Source: Tritonibacter mobilis (GTDB taxonomy: Bacteria; Pseudomonadota; Alphaproteobacteria; Rhodobacterales; Rhodobacteraceae). Taken from it: a stretch of DNA of 64,000 nucleotides. How positions within the stretch are numbered: the first letter of the stretch is position 1; each line of letters begins with the position of its first letter. Shown piece after piece: positions 18,503 to 29,206 of this stretch. A program made the position numbers and the translations under genes. The stretch spans positions 1 to 64,000 of the forward strand of contig NZ_LNWY01000012.1 in the NCBI RefSeq assembly GCF_001681715.1. The letters run 5' to 3'. The notes beneath the pieces are model-generated. The model saw only the letters and a list, made by a program, of their open reading frames with translations. It did no database searches and was not told the DNA's origin.

Positions 18503-18922
18503 TCGTTTCGGCGGGATCGAATATGTCATGGTGGAGCGGGCAACCGGCGCGGATTTTCCTTCGGAGAACAGCAGTACATCCCCCACGGCCAAAGTCCGGC
18601 CAAGCTTCAGCAGTCGCGCCTGCCCCAGCAGATCGCAGCCGCTTTCGGGTTTGCGCATGAAATCGAGCGAGGCATTGGTCGTGACCGCAAGCGCCTCGCG
18701 TCCCAGATGCGCCAGCACCAGCGCATAGACGGCAACATCGGCGAGCGCGAACATCGAAGGCCCCGACACGGTGCCACCTGGACGCAGGTGCCGATCCTGG
18801 ACATTCAGGCGCATGGTGATCGCACCGGGACTCAGCTCATCTATGCTGAACTCCCCCCGGATCTGGGGGAAAACATCCTCCAAATAGGCGCTCAGCCCCT
18901 CTTTTTCAAAAACCAATTCCAT
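18500..18922 (-). CDS. PaaI family (hotdog-fold) thioesterase
   Basis: A 140-residue hotdog-fold acyl-CoA thioesterase-like protein. The segment HLRPGGTVSGPSMFALADVAVY corresponds to the family's active-site loop and central helix, with Asp in the ALAD element as the usual catalytic acid. TTNASLDFMRKPESG forms the following strand. No neighbouring pathway gene indicates the acyl substrate. A 6-bp inverted repeat about 20 bases upstream of the start may be an operator. Confidence 0.88.
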   Translation of the reverse strand: MELVFEKEGLSAYLEDVFPQIRGEFSIDELSPGAITMRLNVQDRHLRPGGTVSGPSMFALADVAVYALVLAHLGREALAVTTNASLDFMRKPESGCDLLGQARLLKLGRTLAVGDVLLFSEGKSAPVARSTMTYSIPPKR

Positions 18923-18940
18923 CCCGGAGCCTCCGCCGCT

Positions 18941-18955
18941 GACTGATCGTCAGTC
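18941..18955. promoter_or_regulatory. Inverted repeat upstream of the PaaI-type gene
   Basis: GACTGA (18941-18946), spacer TCG, then TCAGTC (18950-18955): a compact perfect repeat of the size and spacing bound by TetR-type dimers. It lies 18-33 bases upstream of the start codon on the minus strand. No regulator gene is adjacent. Confidence 0.4.
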
Positions 18956-19323
18956 TGCACGCAGTGAAGCGGCGCTCAAGAAATTTTGCATAAAACGCCA
19001 CGGCATTTCAGATCCTGCCTTTCACGGCCTCAGAACTTGTGGTGATTTTTCCTAAAATTTTCGGACAATTCAGCCTTTGTTTACGAATGGCGCGATATTG
19101 TTTCCATATTGAGGCTTCTAAAGAAGGCAAGAAAGTGGCAAGAGTTGGGCAGGCCAACTGGCTTGCCGCAATTCGGGCCGCTGCTTCGGATCGTCCCTCC
19201 TACCGGATCTCTCACCCGGGTTTGACGTCCACGAAGCTGCGGCCCTAATTATTTCCACCTCCCCGCACCGATGACCACCGGGCGATATTGCGCCCGCAGG
19301 CCACCTGCCCTATGTGCCCTGTC
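18956..19323. other. Intergenic stretch with one hairpin and no supported gene
   Basis: About 370 bases between the PaaI-type gene and trmFO. A 53-codon plus-strand frame (19087-19248) lacks a ribosome binding site and I do not accept it. The clear structure is a hairpin at 19137-19167: GGCAAG-AGTTGG, loop GCAGG, CCAACT, a 2-base bulge and CTTGCC, 12 pairs in all, without a T run. It may belong to a leader transcript of trmFO. Confidence 0.5.
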
Positions 19324-20664
19324 ATGACACAAGAGCTTCATATCGTCGGCGGCGGAATGGCCGGATCCGAGGCCGCCTGGCAGGCGGCCCACATGGGCGT
19401 CAACGTGGTGATCCACGAGATGCGGCCCAAGGTTGAAACCTTTGCCCACCAGACTGGCAACCTCGCCGAGATGGTCTGCTCCAACTCCTTCCGATCGGAT
19501 GATGATGAGCAGAACGCCGTGGGCCTTTTGCATTGGGAAATGCGCGCGGCCAATGGTCTGATCATGACCACAGCGGGCGAACATCGCCTGCCCGCCGGTG
19601 GTGCCCTGGCCGTAGACCGCGACCCGTTTGCGGAAACCGTGACGGCCAAGCTCAAGGCACTGCCCAACGTGCGGATCTCTTACGAGGAAGTCACCGACCT
19701 GCCAGCGGACGGTCAGTGGATCTTTGCCACCGGCCCGCTGACCTCGCCTGCCTTGGGTGAGGCAATCCAGCGCGAGACTGGCGCGGAGCGACTGGCGTTT
19801 TTCGATGCCATTGCCCCGATTGTCTACGCCGACAGCATCGACATGTCGCAGGCCTGGATGCAGTCGCGATACGATAAGGGCGAAACCGAGGAAGAGCGCA
19901 CCGCCTACCTCAACTGCCCGATGACCAAGGATCAATACGAGGCCTTCATCGACGCGCTTCTGGCCGCCGATAAGACCGAGTTCCATGAGGGAGAGACGGC
20001 CGGATACTTCGACGGCTGCCTGCCGATCGAGGTGATGGCAGAGCGCGGGCGCGAGACCCTGCGCCATGGCCCGATGAAACCCGTGGGCCTGACCAATCCG
20101 CATAAACCGGACGAGAAAGCTTGGGCCGTGGTACAGCTGCGCCGCGACAATGCGCTGGGTACGCTGTTTAATATCGTCGGCTTCCAGACCAAGATGAAAT
20201 ACGGCGCACAAGCTGATGTTTTCCGTATGATTCCTGGGCTGGAGAACGCTAGTTTCGCACGCCTTGGCGGCATACACCGCAATACATTCCTGAATTCGCC
20301 CACATTGCTGGATCACGAGATGCGGCTGAAATCAAAGCCCAACATCCGCTTTGCCGGTCAGGTCACGGGCGTCGAGGGTTATGTCGAAAGTGCTGCGATG
20401 GGGTTGCTGGCCGGGCGTTTTGCGGCTGCGGAAATCCTCGGCAAAGAGTTACCGCACGTGCCGCAGGACAGTGCCATGGGGGCCTTGATCCATCACATTA
20501 CTGGTGGCGCTGAGGCCAAAACCTTTCAGCCGATGAATGTGAACTTCGGCCTGTTCCGCCCTGTTGACGGGCTGAAAGGTGGGCGTCGCGGGCGCAAGGA
20601 CCGCTACAAAGCCTATACCGACCGCGCCAAGGCGGCGTGGCAGGACTGGCTGCAAAACTTTTGA
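19324..20664 (+). CDS. trmFO: Folate-dependent tRNA (uracil-54-C5) methyltransferase
   Basis: Makes ribothymidine at position 54 of tRNA using 5,10-methylenetetrahydrofolate and FADH2 instead of SAM. The FAD-binding start [18 protein letters not shown], the EMRP segment and the CSNSFRSDD motif with the family's active-site Cys are present. The C-terminus has [11 protein letters not shown]. The ATG at 19324 gives the standard start ([10 protein letters not shown]) and 446 residues; an upstream in-frame ATG at 19288 would add 12 atypical residues. Confidence 0.97.
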   Translation: MTQELHIVGGGMAGSEAAWQAAHMGVNVVIHEMRPKVETFAHQTGNLAEMVCSNSFRSDDDEQNAVGLLHWEMRAANGLIMTTAGEHRLPAGGALAVDRDPFAETVTAKLKALPNVRISYEEVTDLPADGQWIFATGPLTSPALGEAIQRETGAERLAFFDAIAPIVYADSIDMSQAWMQSRYDKGETEEERTAYLNCPMTKDQYEAFIDALLAADKTEFHEGETAGYFDGCLPIEVMAERGRETLRHGPMKPVGLTNPHKPDEKAWAVVQLRRDNALGTLFNIVGFQTKMKYGAQADVFRMIPGLENASFARLGGIHRNTFLNSPTLLDHEMRLKSKPNIRFAGQVTGVEGYVESAAMGLLAGRFAAAEILGKELPHVPQDSAMGALIHHITGGAEAKTFQPMNVNFGLFRPVDGLKGGRRGRKDRYKAYTDRAKAAWQDWLQNF

Positions 20665-20700
20665 TGGACGCGCGCATGATCCCGGCTTTAGACTGGGATC

Positions 20701-21315
20701 ATGACTGAAAAGTTCCTCGAAAAGGTCTACGGTCTCAATACAGTTGAAGAGACTGTCGATCATTACAATCGCTGGGCAGCCAGCTATGATGCGGAAATCG
20801 CTGAAAATAATTATGCGACTCCCGGCCGGATTGCGGATGCGCTCTGGTCCGTGCTGCCTGATGCGTCTGTGCCTTTGTTGGATTTTGGCTGCGGGACCGG
20901 GCTCTCCGGGATTGCGCTGCGCCGGGTTGGATATGAGACCATAGACGGTGTTGATCCCTCGCAGGAAATGCTGAACGTCGCCCGCAGCAAGGGCGCGCAC
21001 AGGAACCTGACACAGATCGATCCCGACAGCAGCACGCCGTTCAAATCAGGTGTCTACAAAGCCGTTGTCGCCTGTGGCGTGCTGGGTACCGGGGCGGCAC
21101 CGGCCTCCGTCTTTGGGCATTTGATGCATGGATTAAACCGTGGCGATCTACTGGCATTTTCTCTGAACGATCATGCGCTTGCCGATCCCAGCTACATCGG
21201 TGCGATGAATGAATGGCTTGATTGCGGGGCAGCCCGGTTGCTATTCAAGGAAAATGGCCCACACCTACCGGGCCTCAACTTGAACGCTGACGTCTATGTG
21301 ATTGAAAAAGTGTGA
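20701..21315 (+). CDS. Class I SAM-dependent methyltransferase
   Basis: A 204-residue Rossmann-fold methyltransferase. Motif I is LLDFGCGTGLSG near residue 60, followed by an acidic strand end (GVDPSQEMLNVA). The fold resembles the small-molecule or TPR-associated methyltransferases that begin with a YNRWAASYDAEI element. The substrate is unknown. It overlaps the gluQ start by 4 bases, so the two are coupled. A role in tRNA modification would suit trmFO and gluQ on either side, but that is positional inference. Confidence 0.85.
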   Translation: MTEKFLEKVYGLNTVEETVDHYNRWAASYDAEIAENNYATPGRIADALWSVLPDASVPLLDFGCGTGLSGIALRRVGYETIDGVDPSQEMLNVARSKGAHRNLTQIDPDSSTPFKSGVYKAVVACGVLGTGAAPASVFGHLMHGLNRGDLLAFSLNDHALADPSYIGAMNEWLDCGAARLLFKENGPHLPGLNLNADVYVIEKV

Positions 21316-22160
21316 CCTTCACCACTCGTTTTGCTCCGTCTCCGACGGGGCCACTGCATCTCGGACATGCCTATTCCGCGCTGCTCGCGTCCGATATGGC
21401 CAAACAGCAGAACGGTCAGTTCCTGCTGCGCATTGAGGATATCGACCAATCCCGCGCCCGTGCCTCTTGGGAGGGGCAGATCTATGAGGATCTGACGTGG
21501 CTAGGCCTGACGTGGCCCACACCCGTTTTGCGCCAATCAGATCGCCTGCCACGATACCGTGCGGCGTTGGAACGGCTCAATGCGCGTGGCCTGACCTATC
21601 CATGCCGTTGTAATCGCTCCGATATTGAGCTGGCTGCGGGCGCGCCCCAAGAAGGCGTGCCGCAGTTCGGCCCCGATGGACGGATCTACCCCGGAACCTG
21701 TCGCCAGCGCGGCATGGCGGAGGCCGGTCCGAATGATGTGATCCGCCTCAATATGGCGGCCGCGCTGCAGCAGATCCATCAATTGGCTTTTTTTGAGACA
21801 TCGCAGGATCTTGGCGGGCGTATTTCACTCGAACGGGACCACTTGGTTCAGGCGGTGGGCGACATCATTCTCGTGCGCCGCAATATGGGCAGCTCCTATC
21901 ACCTGTCCGTGGTGGTGGATGATGCAGATCAGGGGATTACCGATGTAGTGCGTGGGGCAGATCTGTTTGAGAGCACGCAAATCCATGTGGTTCTGCAAGC
22001 CCTCCTGGATCTACCCGTGCCGCGCTATCACCACCACCGACTGATCCGCGATCCGCAGGGCAAGCGCCTCGCCAAGCGGGATGACGCCCGCGCGATTGCG
22101 AAATATCGTGCCGAAGGTGCCAGTCCGCAAGACATCAGAGCGCTCGTCGGATTGGATTGA
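21312..22160 (+). CDS. gluQ: Glutamyl-queuosine tRNA(Asp) synthetase
   Basis: A truncated GluRS paralogue that attaches glutamate to queuosine at position 34 of tRNA(Asp). It retains the catalytic domain with the HIGH-like motif PSPTGPLHLGH and the KMSKS-like KRLAKRD near the end, and lacks the anticodon-binding domain (282 residues against about 470 in GluRS). The zinc ligands are visible as CRC near residue 97 and the YPGTC element. ATGA-type overlap with the methyltransferase upstream. It ends 13 bases before the convergent hisI stop. Confidence 0.95.
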   Translation: MTFTTRFAPSPTGPLHLGHAYSALLASDMAKQQNGQFLLRIEDIDQSRARASWEGQIYEDLTWLGLTWPTPVLRQSDRLPRYRAALERLNARGLTYPCRCNRSDIELAAGAPQEGVPQFGPDGRIYPGTCRQRGMAEAGPNDVIRLNMAAALQQIHQLAFFETSQDLGGRISLERDHLVQAVGDIILVRRNMGSSYHLSVVVDDADQGITDVVRGADLFESTQIHVVLQALLDLPVPRYHHHRLIRDPQGKRLAKRDDARAIAKYRAEGASPQDIRALVGLD

Positions 22161-22173
22161 AAAGAGAGAATTA

Positions 22174-22563
22174 TCAGGCCATTGGCGTCATAATCTCAAC
22201 TTCGTCCCCATCGCGCACTGCGGTGTAGAAACAGCTGCGTCGATTGGTGTGGCAAGCAGGACCGGTTTGCCGCACCATCGCCAACAGCGCATCCCGGTCA
22301 CAGTCGATGCGCAGTTCTACCAACTCCTGAACGTGGCCGGAGCTCTCGCCCTTGATCCAGAACGATTGGCGTGAGCGTGACCAATAGGTCACCCGCCCGG
22401 TCTCCAAAGTCTTGGCAACGCTTTCCGCATTCATCCAAGCCATCATCAGGATTTCGCCGCTTTCCACGTCCTGCGCAATGCAGGGCACCAGACCGGCCTC
22501 ATTGTAAGTGAGTGTTTCGGGCGAAAATTTCACCAGATCTTGCATGTCAAAAACCTTTTGCAT
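22174..22563 (-). CDS. hisI: Phosphoribosyl-AMP cyclohydrolase
   Basis: Opens the adenine ring of phosphoribosyl-AMP, the third step of histidine synthesis. The metal-binding signature RIDCDRDALL and the Cys pair in GPACHTNRRSCFY are intact. It is the stand-alone cyclohydrolase (no HisE domain), 129 residues long. A second ATG at 22545 is an alternative start. It is separated from other his genes in this window, and is divergent from the IscU-like gene with only about 60 bases between them. Confidence 0.96.
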   Translation of the reverse strand: MQKVFDMQDLVKFSPETLTYNEAGLVPCIAQDVESGEILMMAWMNAESVAKTLETGRVTYWSRSRQSFWIKGESSGHVQELVELRIDCDRDALLAMVRQTGPACHTNRRSCFYTAVRDGDEVEIMTPMA

Positions 22564-22622
22564 CTCAGGGGCGCGCCCCTATGTATGGGGAACACGGCCT
22601 TAGGGAAACCCAGGAACACGAC

Positions 22623-23075
22623 ATGTCCGGCGAAACCGACCTGATCAAGCTCTACTCCACCAAGATCCTCGCTCTTGCGGCGGATATCCCGCATCAGGGA
22701 CGGCTGGAACATGCCGATGCGACGGTAAAGCGCCGCTCGCCCCTGTGTGGATCAACTGTGACGGTGGATGTGGCGCTGGAGGATGGCAAAGTCGCGCGTT
22801 TTGCACAGGACGTCAAAGCCTGTGCGCTCGGGCAAGCCTCAGCCGCGGTTGTCGGCGCGGCGATCATCGGGCGCAGCACGGGTGAGGTTGAAACAGCGCG
22901 CGATCAGCTCAAAGCGATGCTGACCGAAGGCTGCCCTGCCCCGGATGCCCCATTTGAGGGACTCGAAGTCCTGATCCCGGCCCGGGAATTCAAGAACCGG
23001 CACGCGTCAATTATGCTGGCCTTAGAGGCCACGCTGGAGGCAATGCAGACCGCACAAAAGGCCGACTGCGCCTGA
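22623..23075 (+). CDS. Iron-sulfur cluster assembly scaffold-like protein (IscU/NifU N-terminal type)
   Basis: A 150-residue protein of the NifU-N family. Potential ligand Cys residues appear in RSPLCGSTVTV, DVKACALGQASA and LTEGCPAP, in the three positions used by IscU-type scaffolds. The start at 22623 follows AGGAACACG; the open frame reaches further upstream into the hisI promoter, but that part has no family similarity. No isc or suf partner is nearby. In Rhodobacteraceae this gene commonly sits near hisI. Scaffold or carrier activity is inferred from the cysteines. Confidence 0.88.
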   Translation: MSGETDLIKLYSTKILALAADIPHQGRLEHADATVKRRSPLCGSTVTVDVALEDGKVARFAQDVKACALGQASAAVVGAAIIGRSTGEVETARDQLKAMLTEGCPAPDAPFEGLEVLIPAREFKNRHASIMLALEATLEAMQTAQKADCA

Positions 23076-23115
23076 CCTGCCGCGGTGCCATTCTCTCCTA
23101 AACAGCAGTAAACAA

Positions 23116-23152
23116 GAAAAAACCGCCGCACATCCGGGCAGATGGCGGCGGT
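23116..23152 (-). terminator. Strong intrinsic terminator of the small-protein/RNA unit
   Basis: On the minus strand ACCGCCGCCATC pairs with GATG(T)GCGGCGGT, 12 pairs with a single bulge and a 6-base loop, followed by TTTTTTC. It is oriented to end transcription coming from the 40-residue protein gene. Confidence 0.92.
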
Positions 23153-23165
23153 AAGTCAAAGCACG

Positions 23166-23271
23166 GTCATGCGGGACCCGGGAGACACCAAACACCGGAG
23201 GGAAAACTCTGGTGCGGATCGAACAGGCAATCGATCCTTACGGGACTTGAGGCTGGTGTTCCCGGCATGAC
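23166..23271 (-). ncRNA. Candidate structured RNA (closed stem with two internal hairpins)
   Basis: About 106 bases fold into one compact unit, listed by plus-strand position. The closing stem pairs 23166-23171 with 23266-23271, then 23178-23190 with 23254-23265 (12 pairs, one bulged base). Inside are an 8-bp hairpin (23193-23200 with 23207-23214) and a 7-bp hairpin (23216-23222 with 23231-23237), plus about 16 unpaired bases. It lies between the stop of the 40-residue protein gene and a strong minus-strand terminator, so the likely transcript is minus strand. It could be a 3'-UTR-derived small RNA or an independent one. The bubble-and-stem layout faintly recalls 6S RNA but it is shorter. Structure is seen; function is unknown. 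Confidence 0.65.
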
Positions 23272-23319
23272 AGCACAAAGGAAACTGTGAACGGGTTACA
23301 AAAGGCGTGAAGACGTCGC

Positions 23320-23442
23320 TTAGATCAGGCCCGGCAGGTGCAGACCAACAACCAGCATCACAACCAGCGAGGCTGCGCCAACGGCATCCTGCAGCAGGGT
23401 GGACTGTGAATTGCGCAGTGCGGATTTGAATTGCGTAACCAT
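23320..23442 (-). CDS. Small membrane protein (40 residues)
   Basis: An ATG at 23442 with a strong AGGAGG ribosome site 7 bases upstream opens a 40-codon frame. Residues 1-20 are polar (MVTQFKSALRNSQSTLLQDA) and residues 21-40 form one hydrophobic helix rich in Val, Leu and Ala, ending LHLPGLI. I believe similar proteins occur widely in Rhodobacteraceae without an assigned role. A LexA-type box lies about 80 bases upstream on the same strand, and a structured RNA plus terminator follow. SOS-induced small membrane proteins that block division are known (SidA of Caulobacter); any such role here is inference. Confidence 0.75.
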   Translation of the reverse strand: MVTQFKSALRNSQSTLLQDAVGAASLVVMLVVGLHLPGLI

Positions 23443-23522
23443 CTGGAAACCTCCTCGATCTCTGTCATGCGTTCGTGACGCCTTGTTGTCCTTTTGTTCT
23501 CATTTTGCGCGAGTCGTGTAAA

Positions 23523-23557
23523 GAACTTTTTGAGAACATTTGCGAACAAAGTAGAAC
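23523..23557 (-). promoter_or_regulatory. LexA-type SOS box and phased GTTC repeats
   Basis: Read on the minus strand, GTTC-N7-GTTC (plus-strand GAAC at 23523 and 23534) matches the direct-repeat LexA site of alphaproteobacteria. Two more GAAC copies follow at 23544 and 23554 with 10-base spacing. The box is 52 bases past the recG stop and 81 bases upstream of the 40-residue protein start, so it should control the latter, not recG. Confidence 0.65.
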
Positions 23558-23588
23558 AAAGACAAGAGCGCCTTCCCGGAGGGGCAGA

Positions 23589-25679
23589 TTATCCCACTGA
23601 AATCAGTCGGATAGCCTCATCCTGACGCAACAGCCACAACAGCGTGCGCGCCGCGCGCCCCCGGTCACTGGTCAAATCCGGATCAGAGGTCATCAGGGCG
23701 CGTGCATCACTCTGGGCGATTGCCATCAGATCCGCTTGTCGTTCCAGATCCGCGATCCGGAAACGCGGCAGGCCGGATTGGGCGGTGCCGATGACATCCC
23801 CCGCGCCACGCATCTGAAGGTCTGTTTCGGCAATGACAAAACCATCCTCGCTCTCGCGCAGCACCTCAAGCCGCCTGCGCCCGCCCTCGGTGAGCGGTGG
23901 CTGATACATCAACAGACAGGTGGATTGAGCCGTACCGCGCCCGACACGTCCGCGCAGCTGGTGCAATTGCGCAAGGCCAAAGATTTCGGCACGCTCAATC
24001 ACCATGATGGAGGCATTGGGCACATTCACCCCCACCTCGATCACCGTCGTTGCGACCAGAACCCGGGTGCGCCCCTCCTGAAAAGCGGCCATGGCCGCGT
24101 CTTTTTCTGCCGGGGGCATCTGACCATGCACCAGCCCCACCACATCATCGCCCAGCACCGCCCGCAGGTGTTTGAACCGCTCATCGGCAGCGGTCAGATC
24201 CATGACCTCGGATTCTTCGACCAGCGGACAGACCCAGTAACACTGCCGTCCCTCGGCAATGGCGCGGCGCAGGTGGTCCACCACCTCGGACATACGTTCG
24301 GTGCTGAGGATCGCGGTCTTGATCGGTTTACGTCCCGGTGGCTTCTCGTCGAGGATCGAGACCTCCATATCGCCGTATTGGGTCAACGCCAGCGAGCGCG
24401 GGATCGGCGTCGCGGTCATCACCAGCACATCGGCACGCTTGCCCTTTTCGGCCAGTTCCATCCGTTGCCGCACACCAAAGCGGTGCTGTTCGTCGACAAT
24501 GACCAGCCGCAAATCGTCAAAGACAACATCCTGCTGAAACACCGCGTGGGTGCCGACAAGGATATGAATATCGCCACGTTGCAGCGCCTCGGTCTTGGCG
24601 CGCCGGTCCTTGCCCTTGTCACGCCCGGTCAGGATCTCAAGCACCACTCCCGCATCATCGGCCAGGGGTTTCAGCCCCTCAAGGTGTTGACGCGCAAGGA
24701 TTTCTGTCGGCGCCATCATCACACCCTGGCCACCAGCCTCCACGGCCACCAGCAGCGCCATAAAGGCCACCAGCGTCTTGCCCGCCCCGACATCGCCTTG
24801 CAGCAACCGGTTCATACGCCGCCCGGAGGCCATATCGGCGGTGATTTCTTCAATCGCGCGCCCCTGTGCGCCCGTGGGCTTATACGGCAGTGCAGAGAGC
24901 ACTTTGCTTTGCAGTTTTCCCGTGGCGACTGAGCTGCGCCCCGGCTGTTCACGCTCCATCGAGCGGGCAATGGCCAGCGTCAGTTGATGGGCGAACAACT
25001 CATCATAGGCAAGCCGGGCCCGCGACGGGGCTTCGGGCTCCAGATCGCTCAGGTGCCCCGGCGCATGGGCTGTGGCGATGGCCTCGTGCCAATCCGCCCA
25101 GCCCCGTTTGGTCTTATAGGATGCATCCATCCATTCGGTGAGTTCGGGCACCCTTTGCAAGGCGCTCTGCACCGCCTTGAACATGGTTTTCTGCGTGATG
25201 CCGTGGGTCAGGTGATACACCGGTTCGAAATCCGGAATATCGCCCGCCTCCTCCAGCGGCAGCATGTGATCCGGGTGGACCATCTGCGCCATGCCGTCGA
25301 ACAGTTCCAGCTTGCCCGAAACCACACGGCGGGACCCTTCCGGCAATTGCGCGGTCAGATAGCGGCTGCGCCCGTGGAAAAAGACCAGTTGAAACTCCGT
25401 TTCCTGATCCGCCACATCGATCCGGTAGGCCCCGCCCTTGTTGCGCGCGGGGCGATGGCGTCCGACCGTGATCTCAACCGTCGCCGTCGTAGGTAACTCA
25501 AGCCCTCGAATGGTCTCGCGCCGACGCCGATCCACAAGGCTATAGGGCAGAGAGAACAACAGATCCCGTGGTGCCGTGATCTGCAACTGTGCAAAGTGCT
25601 CGGCGATTTTCGGCCCGACACCTTGCAAAGTTTCTAATTCCGCAAAAAGCGGGAACAGTTGTTCCGGACGTCCGCTCAT
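23589..25679 (-). CDS. recG: ATP-dependent DNA helicase RecG
   Basis: Branch-migrating helicase that remodels stalled forks and recombination intermediates. The N-terminal wedge domain (OB fold, about 60-180) is followed by superfamily 2 motifs: Walker A GDVGAGKT, the DEQH box (VIVDEQHRFGVRQR) and motif VI region QLRGRVGRG. At 696 residues the length is normal. It starts 7 bases after the ligA stop, so ligA and recG form an operon in which both products act in DNA repair. Confidence 0.97.
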   Translation of the reverse strand: MSGRPEQLFPLFAELETLQGVGPKIAEHFAQLQITAPRDLLFSLPYSLVDRRRRETIRGLELPTTATVEITVGRHRPARNKGGAYRIDVADQETEFQLVFFHGRSRYLTAQLPEGSRRVVSGKLELFDGMAQMVHPDHMLPLEEAGDIPDFEPVYHLTHGITQKTMFKAVQSALQRVPELTEWMDASYKTKRGWADWHEAIATAHAPGHLSDLEPEAPSRARLAYDELFAHQLTLAIARSMEREQPGRSSVATGKLQSKVLSALPYKPTGAQGRAIEEITADMASGRRMNRLLQGDVGAGKTLVAFMALLVAVEAGGQGVMMAPTEILARQHLEGLKPLADDAGVVLEILTGRDKGKDRRAKTEALQRGDIHILVGTHAVFQQDVVFDDLRLVIVDEQHRFGVRQRMELAEKGKRADVLVMTATPIPRSLALTQYGDMEVSILDEKPPGRKPIKTAILSTERMSEVVDHLRRAIAEGRQCYWVCPLVEESEVMDLTAADERFKHLRAVLGDDVVGLVHGQMPPAEKDAAMAAFQEGRTRVLVATTVIEVGVNVPNASIMVIERAEIFGLAQLHQLRGRVGRGTAQSTCLLMYQPPLTEGGRRRLEVLRESEDGFVIAETDLQMRGAGDVIGTAQSGLPRFRIADLERQADLMAIAQSDARALMTSDPDLTSDRGRAARTLLWLLRQDEAIRLISVG

Positions 25680-25686
25680 GATGTGC

Positions 25687-28056
<2,370 letters not shown>

Positions 28057-28082
28057 TTAATGCTCGCTAATGCGCGGTGCGC

Positions 28083-28802
28083 TTAAGCGCCGACTGCCAT
28101 CCGTGGACCACCTGTGGCGTGATCTTCTTGCGGATCGCGCAGCACATAGCCACGGCCCCAAACGGTTTCGATGTAGTTGTCACCATCGGTTGCCGTGCTG
28201 AGTTTCTTGCGCAGCTTACAGATAAAGACGTCGATGATTTTCAGCTCTGGCTCATCCATGCCACCGTAGAGGTGATTCAGGAACATTTCCTTGGTAAGGG
28301 TTGTGCCCTTCCGCAGGGAGAGAAGCTCCAGCATCTGGTATTCTTTACCAGTCAGATGCACGGATTTACCTTCAACGTCCACAGTCTTGGCATCAAGGTT
28401 AACCGAGATTTTGCCCGTCTTAATGATCGACTGGGAATGTCCCTTAGAGCGACGGATGATCGCGTGGATACGCGCCACCAACTCTTCGCGGTGGAAAGGT
28501 TTGGTCAGATAATCATCCGCCCCAAAACCAAAGCCCTTAATCTTATTCTCGGTGTCATCAGCGCCAGAGAGGATCAGGATTGGGGTCTCGATGCGCGACA
28601 GACGCAGCTGACGCAGAACCTCATGACCGTTCATATCTGGCAGGCCCAGATCCAGCAGGATCAGGTCATAATCGTAAAGTTTTGCCAGATCGATGCCCTC
28701 TTCGCCGAGGTCAGTCGTGTATACGTTCAAGTTTGCATGAGTCAGCATCAGCTCGATGCTTTTCGCCGTCGTGGGATCATCCTCGACCAGAAGAATGCGC
28801 AT
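28083..28802 (-). CDS. ctrA: Cell-cycle response regulator CtrA
   Basis: OmpR-type master regulator of the alphaproteobacterial cell cycle; in Rhodobacterales it controls motility, gene-transfer-agent and quorum-linked functions. The receiver domain has Glu-Asp-Asp at 7-9, phospho-accepting Asp51 and Lys near 102 ([11 protein letters not shown]). The C-terminal winged helix contains the strictly conserved [20 protein letters not shown] recognition region. Length is 239 residues. It ends APRMAVGA-like with Ala-Gly-Ala rather than Caulobacter's Ala-Ala degradation tag, though the end is similarly small and hydrophobic. It lies 125 bases downstream of sciP on the same strand. Confidence 0.97.
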   Translation of the reverse strand: MRILLVEDDPTTAKSIELMLTHANLNVYTTDLGEEGIDLAKLYDYDLILLDLGLPDMNGHEVLRQLRLSRIETPILILSGADDTENKIKGFGFGADDYLTKPFHREELVARIHAIIRRSKGHSQSIIKTGKISVNLDAKTVDVEGKSVHLTGKEYQMLELLSLRKGTTLTKEMFLNHLYGGMDEPELKIIDVFICKLRKKLSTATDGDNYIETVWGRGYVLRDPQEDHATGGPRMAVGA

Positions 28803-28861
28803 ATTGGGTCTCCGCCTGTACTCTGTTGTCCTCAGGTTGCGTTAACCTTGCTGGGAAAAGG

Positions 28862-28876
28862 TTAATGTCCCGTTAC
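28862..28876 (-). promoter_or_regulatory. Candidate CtrA binding site upstream of ctrA
   Basis: TTAA-N7-TTAC (28862-28876) differs by one base from the CtrA consensus TTAA-N7-TTAA. Further TTAA half-sites lie at 28842, 28885 and 28909, all in the sciP-ctrA spacer. Autoregulation of ctrA is known in the group; this placement fits it. Confidence 0.5.
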
Positions 28877-28927
28877 CATGATGGTTAATTTTCGCAATTC
28901 GTACAAGTTAACACGGCGGTTTTTACC

Positions 28928-29206
28928 TTAGGGATTACGGTAATCCTTCAACCGGGTGGTTTTCAGCGCGTCTTCTCCATGGTCTGCAACCGCCGCGACC
29001 CAGCTTCTGAACTCTTCTTCGCTCAGATTGTAGAGACGTAGCGCTTCGGTTTGGGGAATCAATCCATACAAAACGCCGCGAACGACCGCCGCTTTACGCG
29101 ACGCCACCCACCGTTTTGTTGTTTGAGGCGGCAAATCCGCACGAGTCATGACTGTTCCGTCCGGTAGAGTGACCGCACGGGGGCCATCAACTTTCTTTAA
29201 AAACAT
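28928..29206 (-). CDS. sciP: CtrA inhibitor SciP (DUF1153)
   Basis: A 92-residue helix-turn-helix protein that in Caulobacter binds CtrA and blocks activation of its promoters. The family features are clear: LKKVDGPRAVTLPDGT at the start, DLPPQTTKRWVASRKAAVV (helix bundle), and the SEEEFRSWV element. The ATG at 29206 has AAGGG eight bases upstream and gives the canonical start; an in-frame ATG at 29266 is ignored. Placement directly upstream of ctrA on the same strand puts regulator and antagonist together. Confidence 0.93.
   Translation of the reverse strand: MFLKKVDGPRAVTLPDGTVMTRADLPPQTTKRWVASRKAAVVRGVLYGLIPQTEALRLYNLSEEEFRSWVAAVADHGEDALKTTRLKDYRNP

Noticed and set aside
19087-19248. 53-codon plus-strand frame upstream of trmFO
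   Set aside because: No ribosome binding site, no hydrophobic or conserved pattern; more likely part of an untranslated region with a hairpin.
23736-24932. 398-codon plus-strand frame opposite recG
   Set aside because: Antisense shadow of conserved RecG helicase motifs; His/Gln-rich translation without domain features.
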